Positions 1 through 6,186 of a stretch of DNA of 9,675 bases are shown in pieces. Each line of letters starts with the position of its first letter. The stretch's first letter is position 1. Location: contig JBECKQ010000332.1 of assembly GCA_040235375.1 (NCBI GenBank), positions 1-9,675 on the forward strand, given 5' to 3'. The notes under the pieces are model-generated. The model saw only the letters and a program-made list of their open reading frames with translations, was not told where the DNA came from and did no database searches. The position numbers were made by a program, and so were the translations under genes. The DNA comes from JBECKQ01 sp040235375 (GTDB lineage: Bacteria; Planctomycetota; Phycisphaerae; UBA1845).

Positions 1-462
1 GATCACGGCAACATCGACGGGATCGCGCCGAAGGTGGTCGTCGTGATGATCGGCACGAACAACGTGGACAGCCACTCCAATGCGGAGCAGATTGCCCAGG
101 GCGTCAAAGCCATCGTCGCCAGACTCCGCGAGAAGCTGCCGAAGGCCAAGATCCTGCTGCTCGGGGTCTTCCCGCGCGGCGAAGCGCCCAATCCCGGCCG
201 CGAGCAGATCGCAGAGATCAACACCATGATCAAGAAGTCGGCCGAAAGCGACGACATGGTGCGCTACCTGGACATCGGCGCGATGTACGTGCAGCCGGAC
301 GGGCACATCAGCAAGGATATCATGCCGGACTATCTGCATTTGAACCCAGTCGGATACGAGATGTGGGCCAAAGCCATCGAGCCGGCGCTCGCGGAAATGC
401 TCGGAGAAAAACCGATCGGCGACGCGTCGGCGCCGGGAGACGCTTCAGGCGGCAGCAATTGA
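1..462 (+). CDS. SGNH/GDSL-family hydrolase, C-terminal part (5' end outside window)
   Basis: The reading frame is open from base 1 to the TGA at 460-462, so about 153 C-terminal residues are present and the start lies upstream of the window. Two SGNH (GDSL esterase) blocks are visible. Block III is the VVVVMIGTNN stretch, whose Asn helps form the oxyanion hole. Block V is DYLHLN, with Asp110 and His113 of the partial protein as the catalytic Asp and His, followed by a PVGYEMWAKAIEP tail. This pattern is typical of the platelet-activating-factor acetylhydrolase-like branch, which cleaves acyl or acetyl esters on lipids or carbohydrates. The Block I serine would lie in the missing N-terminal half. 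The last 15 residues or so are a Gly/Ala/Ser-rich tail outside the fold. The gene converges on the DUF2203 gene with 16 nt between stops. Substrate and localisation cannot be read from this fragment. The family call is secure; the specific activity is not. Confidence 0.88.
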   Translation, partial: DHGNIDGIAPKVVVVMIGTNNVDSHSNAEQIAQGVKAIVARLREKLPKAKILLLGVFPRGEAPNPGREQIAEINTMIKKSAESDDMVRYLDIGAMYVQPDGHISKDIMPDYLHLNPVGYEMWAKAIEPALAEMLGEKPIGDASAPGDASGGSN

Positions 463-478
463 TCATCGCGCGCGGGTC

Positions 479-916
479 TTAGCGGAATGACGGGTCCACC
501 GGGCGGCGAGCGCCGTCGCCGGCGTGCAGCTCGTGCCAGTGGGCGAGCCCATCCTCGCCGAGCTTCCAGCACAAGTACACGTCGCGCCCGTCGTGATGCG
601 TGCGGAAATCGACGAGGCCGTTCTCCCAGTCCTTCAGCTCGCAGCCGATGTCGTTGACCTCGTTGATCAGCTCGATCAGGCGGTCGGCGCCCTGGGCGGC
701 CTGATCATCGAGCTCGGCGACGATTCTCTTGCGGTTCTGGGCCTTGAGGCGACGGCGGCGCTGCTGCAAGCGCTCGAGCCGCCGGTATTGGGCGACGACA
801 TCGGTGACGATGCGGCGAACAAGGGGCAGCGCGCGTTGCGCCTCGTCGAAGGTGAATACTTTTGTTCGACCGCGTGAGGTCTGCCGCCCGCGTCGCGTGA
901 TCTGAAACTCTGCCAT
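479..916 (-). CDS. DUF2203 family protein
   Basis: A 145-aa protein of the DUF2203 family, whose function is unknown. The diagnostic part is C-terminal: a 'GLVDFRTHHDGRDVYLCWKLGED' region followed by HWHELHAG, which matches the family's usual 'DFP…GREVYLCW+LGE…+WHEL' ending. The N-terminal half starts with VFTFDEAQRALPLVRRIV, as usual in the family, and continues into a long, very basic helix (LERLQQRRRRLKAQNRKR) that is probably a coiled coil. The frame stays open up to a TTG at 967, but that TTG overlaps the -10 box of the predicted promoter and so cannot be translated from it. ATG 916 has a GGTGA Shine-Dalgarno-type match four bases upstream and gives the usual family length. ATG 949 is the alternative. 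The gene appears monocistronic and convergent with the GDSL gene. The cytoplasmic location is an inference from the absence of a signal or membrane segment. Confidence 0.88.
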   Translation of the reverse strand: MAEFQITRRGRQTSRGRTKVFTFDEAQRALPLVRRIVTDVVAQYRRLERLQQRRRRLKAQNRKRIVAELDDQAAQGADRLIELINEVNDIGCELKDWENGLVDFRTHHDGRDVYLCWKLGEDGLAHWHELHAGDGARRPVDPSFR

Positions 917-966
917 AAGTTCACCCGCCGCTTCGCAGAGATTGTTCATCTGACCGACCGACGACA

Positions 967-995
967 ATTCTGAACGGCCGCAGCGTGCGAGTCAA
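967..995 (-). promoter_or_regulatory. Sigma70-type promoter for the DUF2203 gene
   Basis: On the minus strand, TTGACT (990-995, 5/6 to the -35 consensus) is followed by a 17-nt spacer and CAGAAT (967-972, 4/6 to the -10). Transcription should start near 960. That leaves about 44 nt of leader to ATG 916, or about 11 nt to ATG 949, and rules out the TTG at 967 as a start. This is the best promoter match I found by eye in the window. Confidence 0.6.
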
Positions 996-1058
996 GCAGA
1001 TCGGGCGGCAATCGGAGATTCGAGCGCGAGATTAAAGATCGGCGAGCGATCCGCGGCG

Positions 1059-1079
1059 AAAAGAAAAATGCGCGCCGCA
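1059..1079 (-). terminator. Candidate terminator of the TPR-holA-lipoprotein operon
   Basis: About 22 nt past the lipoprotein stop, the minus strand reads TGCG-GCG-CGCA, a short hairpin at 1069-1079, followed immediately by TTTTTCTTTT (1059-1068). The stem is only 4 bp, but the T-tract stands out in this GC-rich sequence and the position is right. A competing larger stem, GCGGCG/CGCCGC (1073-1078 with 1053-1058), would place the T-tract in its loop. A rho-independent terminator is the simplest reading. Confidence 0.45.
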
Positions 1080-1100
1080 GATAACGGGCGATTCAGTTCT

Positions 1101-2357
1101 TCAGAACGCTGACGTGACCGTCGCCGCCGGACCGGAGACGGAAAAGTCGTGAACCGCCTGGTTCGATTTTGACGCCAATACGTCGGTAATCGTGACCTTA
1201 AGCACGTAGTCACCGGGCGCCACACCAGGGAGCGAGACAAGCTGGGCGAGGAAGAAATCGTTACGGCGGCACATCGAGACATCCTCGATGCGGTCCTCAT
1301 CCCTGCTCCACAGCGAACGACCGTCACTGGTGAAAAGCTCGAGCCGACTGGACAGCGCGGTCCGATAACGGTTTTCGCCCTCCTGCTGCGATTGGAAATT
1401 CGCAACCTCGCAATAGACGATAACGCGATTCGGAGTGTGGGGCTGGAGTGCCTCTTCGGGAAACTCGTCGTAGATGCCGAACGTCGTGACCTTCGTGCAC
1501 AACGCCACGCGCGGGATTTGCAGCTCCGCGGCCTCGCGAACCGCGGCGCGCAGATCGTCAAGCGCGGCGAGAGCGTTGTCGCCGCCGGTTACGGGGTCGG
1601 CGAGAAGGCGGTCCACTTCATCGATCGCGGCGACCGTTCGCGACAGGAGCACGCGCCGCTGCTCGGGCACGTCGGGCGAGATGTCCGCCGCATCCTGCGG
1701 CTTGCCCGCGGCAAGGGCGAGCAGGCTGAGGCGCCATTGCAGACCGGCATCCGAAGGATTGTCGCGCAATTGCGCCGTCGCTCGCTCGATGAGATGCGCC
1801 AGGCTCGCCTGCGCGTCGGGCGGCTCGACGTCCATGGCCTTGTTGACCTTGACGGTCGGGGGATCTTCGGCGGCCGGCGGAGAGGGTTCATCTTCAACGA
1901 TCGCGACGCGCAGGAGGCGCGGTACGGCCGGCGTGCGGTCGATGGCCGGCTCGGTCTGAGTCATTGCCGGTTCATCTACGTCAACGGCGCGGTTTGCCGG
2001 CGAACGCGCATCCGAAGTGGCACTGCCCGGTTCGATCGCAACGGTCGGCGGCACCGCCGGCACTGGCGACGCCTCCCGCCGCGATGCGGCTTCGAGCTGA
2101 GCAAGGTACTCTCGAACGGCGGCAGCGTTATCCTCCTGGGCGGCGGGAGACACCGGCTTGCCGGTCGCGGCGTCGGCCTCCGCCGACTTCTGCTGCGCGG
2201 GTTGCGTGGCGGCAATCTTTGCCGGTGGCGCCGGGCGTTCTTGATCGCCCCAGGGCGAACCGAGGTCCGTACAGCCGGCGGCCAGCAAGACGCCGAGCAG
2301 AACGGTCGACGCGGCGACGCACGATGTTCGAATGCGATAGGGACGTTTCGCTTGCAT
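1101..2357 (-). CDS. Predicted lipoprotein with a planctomycete-type C-terminal domain
   Basis: A 418-aa protein with a clear lipoprotein signal. A basic N-terminus (residues 2-10) is followed by a hydrophobic stretch and the lipobox LAAGC, with Cys29 as the lipidated residue. Residues about 30-180 are Pro/Ala/Glu/Thr-rich and low in complexity, so probably a disordered linker. Residues about 181-280 are helical and Ala/Leu-rich. Residues about 281-407 form a compact, probably beta-rich module containing YCEVANF (315-321), YRTALSSRLELFTSDGR (331-347), MCRRNDFF (362-369) and PGDYVLKVTITD (381-392). I associate this module with planctomycete envelope proteins but know no function for it. The start at 2357 is chosen because the lipoprotein signal begins exactly there, 14 nt after the holA stop; the open frame upstream has no homology-like content. 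It is the last gene of the operon. An envelope role is inferred from the signal only. Confidence 0.85.
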   Translation of the reverse strand: MQAKRPYRIRTSCVAASTVLLGVLLAAGCTDLGSPWGDQERPAPPAKIAATQPAQQKSAEADAATGKPVSPAAQEDNAAAVREYLAQLEAASRREASPVPAVPPTVAIEPGSATSDARSPANRAVDVDEPAMTQTEPAIDRTPAVPRLLRVAIVEDEPSPPAAEDPPTVKVNKAMDVEPPDAQASLAHLIERATAQLRDNPSDAGLQWRLSLLALAAGKPQDAADISPDVPEQRRVLLSRTVAAIDEVDRLLADPVTGGDNALAALDDLRAAVREAAELQIPRVALCTKVTTFGIYDEFPEEALQPHTPNRVIVYCEVANFQSQQEGENRYRTALSSRLELFTSDGRSLWSRDEDRIEDVSMCRRNDFFLAQLVSLPGVAPGDYVLKVTITDVLASKSNQAVHDFSVSGPAATVTSAF

Positions 2358-2371
2358 GGGCGAACCTGGCG

Positions 2372-3361
2372 TCAGGAGCGCCGGGCGGCCATCGCCTTGC
2401 CGGCGCTGTGCTTGATAATGAACCGTTCGATCGCGGTCGGGACGGTGCCGAGGCCGGTCTTCGTGGCGACGTCGGCCTCGAGCAGGTCGGTGAGCTGTTC
2501 GCGCAGCTCCTGTAGCGTCACCATGCTGAGCCGTCGCTGAAGAACGTCCGGGCGGGTGAACGCCTTCCTTGCAAGCACGTTGAGCGGCGCTCCCCGATCC
2601 GCTTCCTCCTTGATTTCCATGAGCCGGCGTATTCCCCACGCCAGGCCGCCGATGGCGCGGCCGGGCGCGGCTCGATCGGTGGCGAGCACGCGCTCCCACT
2701 GGTGAAGCGCAGTCGGGGTGTCGCCCGAAGCCATGGCGTCGATCACACCAAAGACGTTCTGCTCGCGATTGTTGCCGACGAGGGCTTCGACGTCGGCGGA
2801 CACGACGGCCGGCCGATCGCCGACGTAAATGGCAAGTTTCGAGACCTCGGCGTCGAGTTCGCCGAGCGAATCGCCCACGAGGTCTTTGAGCAGCCACGCG
2901 GCGCGGTCGTCGAGTCGCTTGCCATGCTGGGTGGTTGCGCGTTTTATGAGCCAATCGATCACGTCGCGGCCCTTGAGCGGATCGCAGCGGACCACCTTGC
3001 CGACCTTGGAAACGATCTTGTACAGGCGGGTGTTGGCCGCCAGCGTGCGGCATTCGAGGATCAGCGTGCCGGAATCGGCCGGGGCGGAAGCGTAGTTTTC
3101 GAGGGCGGCGCGGTTGGCGGTGATGAAGGAGTCGGCGTTCTCGACGACGACGACGCGCCGACCGCCGAGCAGCGAGTACGTACGGACTTCGTCCAGGACG
3201 GCCGCCAGCTCGCAGGAATCGCCATCGAGCCGGCTGGGGCTGTCCGCGCCGGCATGGGCCTCGAGCGCGTGGAGGATTTGCTGGACGGTTTCGCTCCGGC
3301 GGAACTCATCGGCGCCGCTCACGACGTAGACGGGCTTGGGTTCGAAGCCTGATGCGCTCAT
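2372..3361 (-). CDS. holA: DNA polymerase III delta subunit (clamp-loader subunit)
   Basis: A 329-aa protein matching HolA, the delta subunit of the DNA polymerase III clamp loader, which opens the beta sliding clamp. Domain I begins with PVYVVSGADEF (10-20), the usual start of the AAA+-like fold. It contains a hydrophobic strand RRVVVVENADSF (68-79) and SGTLILEC (97-104), and like other delta subunits it shows no Walker A motif. Domain II includes SLGELDAEVSKLAIYVG (165-181), matching the family pattern, and ENVF-type NVFGVIDAMASGD (202-214). Domain III is the helical C-terminus, about residues 215-320. Length is normal for the family. The start ATG at 3361 overlaps the upstream TPR stop in an ATGA arrangement, which suggests translational coupling. 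An open frame extends upstream to 3535, but that part lies inside the TPR gene and is not HolA-like. The lipoprotein gene follows after 14 nt. Confidence 0.93.
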   Translation of the reverse strand: MSASGFEPKPVYVVSGADEFRRSETVQQILHALEAHAGADSPSRLDGDSCELAAVLDEVRTYSLLGGRRVVVVENADSFITANRAALENYASAPADSGTLILECRTLAANTRLYKIVSKVGKVVRCDPLKGRDVIDWLIKRATTQHGKRLDDRAAWLLKDLVGDSLGELDAEVSKLAIYVGDRPAVVSADVEALVGNNREQNVFGVIDAMASGDTPTALHQWERVLATDRAAPGRAIGGLAWGIRRLMEIKEEADRGAPLNVLARKAFTRPDVLQRRLSMVTLQELREQLTDLLEADVATKTGLGTVPTAIERFIIKHSAGKAMAARRS

Positions 3362-4614
3362 GGACTTTCGCTGGCCTGGTATCGGCTGGACAGCGCCGGC
3401 AGATCGTCCAGCCGGGCGCGGGCCCGGGCGACGATGTCGGCGGCCTGTGGCTGAAGCGTCGCCGCTTTTTCGTAATACTCGCGGGCGTCGATCTCGCTGC
3501 CTCGATAGATGGCGACATCGCCCAGGTTCAGCCACGCCCGGGTAGCGTTGGGGTCCTGCTTGACGATTTTCAGGAGGCTTGCCTCGGCAGCATCGTAACG
3601 CTGCAAGGCAATGAATGTCTTCGCCAACTCATCAAGGGCCGCCGCGTTTTCCGGCCGCTGACGCAGCGACAGTTCGATCGCGCCGGCCGCCTCCTCGTAT
3701 CGGCCGAGAGCGTACAACGCGGTGCCGAGGTTCACAAGAACGTCCGGCGCGTGCGGCTCGAGCTTGAGCGAATCGCGCAAACGGGCGACGGCGAGCTCGT
3801 GCTCGCCGCGCAGCTCGTGCCACGTACCCTTGCGGGTCAGCTCCTGGGCGCGAATCCGCTCGCTGCGCGTGGGAACGCGAGCCGTGTCGATCGGTTCGCC
3901 GACGGCGCGGGCGGCGAGTGCATCCGGGTGATCGGCGTCGGCCTGGGCGACCGCGGCGGCGAGCTCGACGGCGCCGGTCGCAGCCTCGCTGCGATGGCCA
4001 CCGCGATCCTGCACGCTGAGGCGGAACATGAGCCGCCGGCCGCAGTCATCCGGCACGAACCAGTCGTAGCGGCCGGAGTTCGGCAGGTGGCTGGCGATGG
4101 ATCGCCAGGCGCCGTCGGGCAGGGCGCGGCAGGCGATGTCGATCGGGCGGTCGATGAGGTTGGCGTCGATGGCCGTCCAACTGAGGCGCGCGACGGTCTT
4201 GCCGGCTCGCTGCTCGACCTTCGGTTCGTGAAACTGGCAGACGGGCGGGGTGAAATCGATGAACACCCACTGCTGGGGCTGGGTATCGGCGGAGGGAGTC
4301 GGGCCGGAGGCGCCGACCGCGTTTGTCGCAACGATGTAGAGGCCACAGAGTCCTTCCTGCGGGGCGATGACGTTCACGGGTGGCGTGTTATCGGGGTCCA
4401 GGCCGTAGCTCTGCCAGGTCGCTCCTCCGTCGAACGTGTACCAGAGCTCGATCGACTGGAGAGGTCGGGCGTCGGCGTTGATTTCGTATTGAATGTCGAA
4501 CTGGCGGGTCTGAACTCGAGCGATTGAGTGCTCGTCTGTTGGCGGCGTTGCAGCGGCTGCAACGGCGGAGCACACGAGCAACAGCAAGGGGCATCCATGC
4601 CGCATGGTCGTCAT
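3358..4614 (-). CDS. Exported TPR protein with two N-terminal beta-sandwich domains
   Basis: A 418-aa protein, first gene of the holA operon. Residues 1-22 are a Sec signal peptide (hydrophobic LLLLVCSAVAAAA, probable cleavage before TPP). Two Ig/Fn3-like beta-sandwiches follow. The first covers about 30-105 and contains SIELWYTFDGGATWQSYG (54-71). The second covers about 116-218 and contains DFTPPV, LSWTAIDANL and LSVQDRGG. Four TPR repeats then run at about 256-289, 290-323, 324-357 and 358-391; canonical segments include NLGTALYALGRYEEAAGAIE and WLNLGDVAIYRG. The layout suggests a periplasmic or envelope scaffold that contacts other proteins through the TPRs; this is inference. ATG 4614 is used as the start; an in-frame ATG at 4605 is possible and would also keep the signal peptide. 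No strong Shine-Dalgarno sequence or promoter is visible upstream. The stop overlaps the holA start by four bases. Confidence 0.87.
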   Translation of the reverse strand: MTTMRHGCPLLLLVCSAVAAAATPPTDEHSIARVQTRQFDIQYEINADARPLQSIELWYTFDGGATWQSYGLDPDNTPPVNVIAPQEGLCGLYIVATNAVGASGPTPSADTQPQQWVFIDFTPPVCQFHEPKVEQRAGKTVARLSWTAIDANLIDRPIDIACRALPDGAWRSIASHLPNSGRYDWFVPDDCGRRLMFRLSVQDRGGHRSEAATGAVELAAAVAQADADHPDALAARAVGEPIDTARVPTRSERIRAQELTRKGTWHELRGEHELAVARLRDSLKLEPHAPDVLVNLGTALYALGRYEEAAGAIELSLRQRPENAAALDELAKTFIALQRYDAAEASLLKIVKQDPNATRAWLNLGDVAIYRGSEIDAREYYEKAATLQPQAADIVARARARLDDLPALSSRYQASESP

Positions 4615-4720
4615 CCCATGACTTGTGACTGCGGTCCGTGCGGCCGGGATCGAGGCGCAGCGGCCGCACGAGCAAATTCACCGACAAGTGATCATCGGAA
4701 TAAGGCGGAAGGCGTCTGCA

Positions 4721-4769
4721 CCGTTTCGCGCTGAGCGAAACACGGCCTGCCCCCTCGGGTCAGACCGTG
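4721..4769. repeat. Two overlapping inverted repeats
   Basis: The first is CCG-TTTCGC, loop GCTGA, GCGAAA-ca-CGG (4721-4745), with a perfect 6-bp inner stem. The second is CACGGCCTG (4741-4749) paired with CAGACCGTG (4761-4769), 8 of 9 bases complementary around an 11-nt loop. They share 4741-4745, so only one can form fully at a time. Neither is followed by a T-tract, so they do not look like simple terminators. In minus-strand transcripts starting further upstream they would lie in the leader of the TPR operon. Confidence 0.5.
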
Positions 4770-4815
4770 CCCCTCACCGCGTGGCCAGACTCTTTTGAAG
4801 CAGCGTTCACCAAGC

Positions 4816-4860
4816 GGCACGGGCCTCTTACCCGTGAATGACGGGCGGGAAGCGGGTGCC
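4816..4860. repeat. Nested and alternative stem-loops
   Basis: CACGGG (4818-4823) pairs with CCCGTG (4831-4836) around a 7-nt loop. The same CCCGT can instead pair with ACGGG at 4841-4845 around GAATG. An outer pair GGCAC (4816-4820) with GTGCC (4856-4860) encloses both. The arrangement of mutually exclusive hairpins could belong to a mobile-type intergenic repeat or to an RNA switch; sequence alone does not decide. Confidence 0.45.
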
Positions 4861-4922
4861 ACAAGAATGACGCCCTGCCGGCGCGTAAGTCACTGTCAAT
4901 AATGAAGTAACATTTCTGCCGG

Positions 4923-4984
4923 CCGTCTGCCGGTCGGAGGACGGTTGCCGCGGAGGGGTGTGGAACGCCCGGTAACAACCCCTC
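4923..4984. repeat. Two further inverted repeats in the intergenic region
   Basis: CCGTC (4923-4927) pairs with GACGG (4940-4944). GAGGGGT (4953-4959) pairs perfectly with ACCCCTC (4978-4984) around an 18-nt loop. A 7-bp direct repeat CTGCCGG occurs at 4916-4922 and 4927-4933. The block ends about 40 nt before the predicted promoter of the histone-like gene, so an operator or an upstream terminator are both possible. No T-tract follows on either strand. Confidence 0.4.
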
Positions 4985-5023
4985 TAAAGGGCCCGAAAAC
5001 GCGGATTTCGTGGGGAATTCCCT

Positions 5024-5052
5024 TTGCGTGGCGTTTTGTCGTCTGTTAGACT
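5024..5052 (+). promoter_or_regulatory. Possible extended -10 promoter for the histone H1-like gene
   Basis: TGTTAGACT (5044-5052) has the extended -10 form TGn followed by TAGACT (4/6 to consensus). A weak -35, TTGCGT (5024-5029), lies 17 nt upstream of the hexamer. Transcription would start near 5059, leaving a leader of about 73 nt before ATG 5132. The match is moderate and was made by eye. Confidence 0.35.
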
Positions 5053-5131
5053 CCCGCCCGCGAGTGGACGCCCGCGCGCGGTGCGGGCGGCGCATGCAAA
5101 TCCAACTCACGACTGAAAGGCTGATCTCGAC

Positions 5132-5323
5132 ATGGAGAAGCCCCAGGAAGCCTACGAACACCTCCGGCAGTTGGTCGAATCTGCCGCAGAGGACGTGATG
5201 AAGGCCGCAGGCGGGAACAAGGCAGCCGGCACGCGCGTCCGGAAGATCATGCAGGACGTGAAGGCGGCCGCCCAGGAGGTTCGGAAAGGCATCCTCGAGA
5301 CTCGCTCGGCGGAAGGCGGCTAG
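5132..5323 (+). CDS. Small histone H1/Hc1-like nucleoid protein
   Basis: A 63-aa, almost wholly helical protein. The core, residues 28-38 (GNKAAGTRVRK) followed by IMQDVKAAAQEVRKGI, matches small bacterial histone H1-like proteins of the Hc1 type, such as those of Chlamydiae and Bacteroidetes, which carry a similar 'GNKAAG.R.RK' segment. Members bind DNA and help compact the nucleoid. Only the H1-like helical core is present; the Lys/Ala-rich tail of longer bacterial H1 proteins is absent. My count gives 11 Lys/Arg against 10 Asp/Glu, so the protein is close to neutral, which is unusual for a DNA compactor. GAAAGG (5115-5120) lies 11 nt before the ATG and may serve as the ribosome site. The gene stands alone, with 158 nt to the next gene. 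Family assignment rests on the core motif and length. Confidence 0.75.
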   Translation: MEKPQEAYEHLRQLVESAAEDVMKAAGGNKAAGTRVRKIMQDVKAAAQEVRKGILETRSAEGG

Positions 5324-5350
5324 TCCAGACCGGACCGGTGCCGATCTTCG

Positions 5351-5406
5351 CCTCCCTCGCCCGTTGGGCCAGGTCGGGGAGGTCGGCGTTCCGCCAGTTT
5401 TCTGGC
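5351..5406 (+). other. Stem-loops between the histone-like and dehydratase genes
   Basis: CCTCCC (5351-5356) pairs with GGGAGG (5377-5382), and inside it GCCC-GTT-GGGC (5359-5369) forms a second hairpin. Just downstream, GCCAG-TTTT-CTGGC (5393-5406) is a perfect 5-bp stem. These lie in the 158-nt gap after the histone-like stop. They could terminate that transcript or structure the dehydratase leader. There is no T-tract after any stem. Confidence 0.3.
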
Positions 5407-5481
5407 AACGCGCCACAGGTCGGCTACCGGCCGATCCAGAGCCGGCGCAAAGGCCGCGCGCCGGCGGTCAAGGGGGGAATT

Positions 5482-5970
5482 ATGCCACCGCCGCTGCTGA
5501 TCGACCTCGATTCGATCGATACCGACCGGGTCCTTTACGACCGGCAATTCATCTATTCGCGCCTGCCGCACCGGCATGAGTTCGAGGTGCTGCACGGCGT
5601 GTGCCATCTGTCCGACGACCCGGCGACGGGTGTGGCCTTCCACGATTGCACGGAGCATGACTGGTGGGCGAAGGCGCACATACCTGGCCGGCCGATCTTC
5701 CCGGGCGTCCTGCTTCTGGAAGCCAGCGCCCAGCTCATCGCGTTCGTGACGCGTTACGTAAAGAGAGAGTTCACCCAGTTCATCGCTTTCGGCGGCATCG
5801 AGAACTGCCGGTTCCGCGAGGCGATCACGCCGCCGACCCGCATTCTCTTCATCACGAAGATCGTCGAGGACCGCCCGCGCCGCGTGAAGGGGGACGTGCA
5901 GGCAATCGTTTCAGGTCGCGTGGTCTTCGAGGCACGGATCATCGGTCTGGCCCTGCCGGACGCTGGGTAG
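5482..5970 (+). CDS. FabZ-like 3-hydroxyacyl-ACP dehydratase (hotdog fold)
   Basis: A 162-aa hotdog-fold protein of the FabZ/FabA group, which dehydrates 3-hydroxyacyl-ACP to trans-2-enoyl-ACP in fatty-acid elongation. FabZ hallmarks are in order: LPHRHEFEVL (28-37) for the family 'LPHRYPF.LVD'; AHIPGRPIFPG (65-75), carrying catalytic His66; and VLLLEASAQ (76-84), carrying catalytic Glu80. Both catalytic residues are kept. The C-terminal half has the expected strands, including FGGIENCRFREAITP. ATG 5482 is preceded by a six-G run (5472-5477) followed by four bases, a strong ribosome site. The frame is open back to 5338, but that part is Arg-rich and unlike the family. No other fatty-acid or lipid genes are adjacent, so this may be a paralogue with a special role rather than the main elongation enzyme. 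It is cytosolic by inference. Confidence 0.88.
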   Translation: MPPPLLIDLDSIDTDRVLYDRQFIYSRLPHRHEFEVLHGVCHLSDDPATGVAFHDCTEHDWWAKAHIPGRPIFPGVLLLEASAQLIAFVTRYVKREFTQFIAFGGIENCRFREAITPPTRILFITKIVEDRPRRVKGDVQAIVSGRVVFEARIIGLALPDAG

Positions 5971-6174
5971 GCCCATTCCCCAATCATCCCGAACGCCAGG
6001 AAACCGGCGCTTCGCCTTCAGTTTCGGCGATTCACCGACTTGTCCGTGACCCGCATGATTGCGGGAACCGGCGGCCACCGGGAACGTCCAACCATTTGGG
6101 AGCCTTGTTGTCGCTCTGTTGAGACTTCCCGCACGGGCCGCTGTGGTTCTGTGCCCTGTTCCGCGACTCCGTAC

Positions 6175-6180
6175 AGGAGG
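6175..6180 (+). promoter_or_regulatory. Strong Shine-Dalgarno sequence fixing the serpin start
   Basis: AGGAGG is a perfect match to the anti-Shine-Dalgarno sequence and sits six bases before ATG 6187. It settles the start against an open frame that continues upstream to 6040. The remainder of the 216-nt gap before the serpin (5971-6186) shows only a small GGCG-CTT-CGCC hairpin at 6006-6016 and no convincing promoter. Confidence 0.75.
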
Positions 6181-6186
6181 CCAGTC

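Larger units (their letters stand above)
4615..5131. other. 517-nt divergent intergenic region rich in stem-loops
   Basis: This gap lies between the divergent TPR operon and the histone-like gene. I find no convincing gene in it. A 218-aa minus-strand frame spans it (4760-5416) but runs antisense through the whole histone-like gene and shows no domain. The stretch holds several inverted repeats, listed separately, an 8-bp direct repeat GAATGACG (4836-4843 and 4865-4872), and a less GC-rich patch at 4885-4916. A perfect TTGACA on the minus strand (4894-4899) has no usable -10 at normal spacing. A plausible promoter for the histone-like gene sits at 5024-5052. Confidence 0.6.

Noticed and set aside
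1392..2540. 382-aa plus-strand frame
   Set aside because: Antisense shadow of the lipoprotein and the end of holA; Arg/Gly-rich with no domain.
2358..3053. Upstream extension of the lipoprotein frame
   Set aside because: It runs through holA in a different frame. The lipoprotein signal peptide starts at 2357.
3352..4527. 391-aa plus-strand frame
   Set aside because: Antisense shadow of the TPR gene, whose frame has a signal peptide, two beta-sandwich domains and four TPRs.
4894..4899. Perfect TTGACA on the minus strand as a promoter of the TPR operon
   Set aside because: No -10-like hexamer occurs at 16 to 19 nt spacing, and it is almost 300 nt from the gene.
4760..5416. 218-aa minus-strand open frame across the intergenic region
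   Set aside because: It is antisense to the entire histone-like gene, has no recognisable domain, and its Arg/Pro/Ala-rich content is what a GC-rich antisense frame gives.
5338..5481. Longer FabZ-like start at 5338
   Set aside because: The added residues are Arg-rich and unlike the family, and a G-rich ribosome site lies directly before ATG 5482.
6040..6186. Longer serpin start at 6040
   Set aside because: The AGGAGG site and a clean signal peptide both point to ATG 6187.
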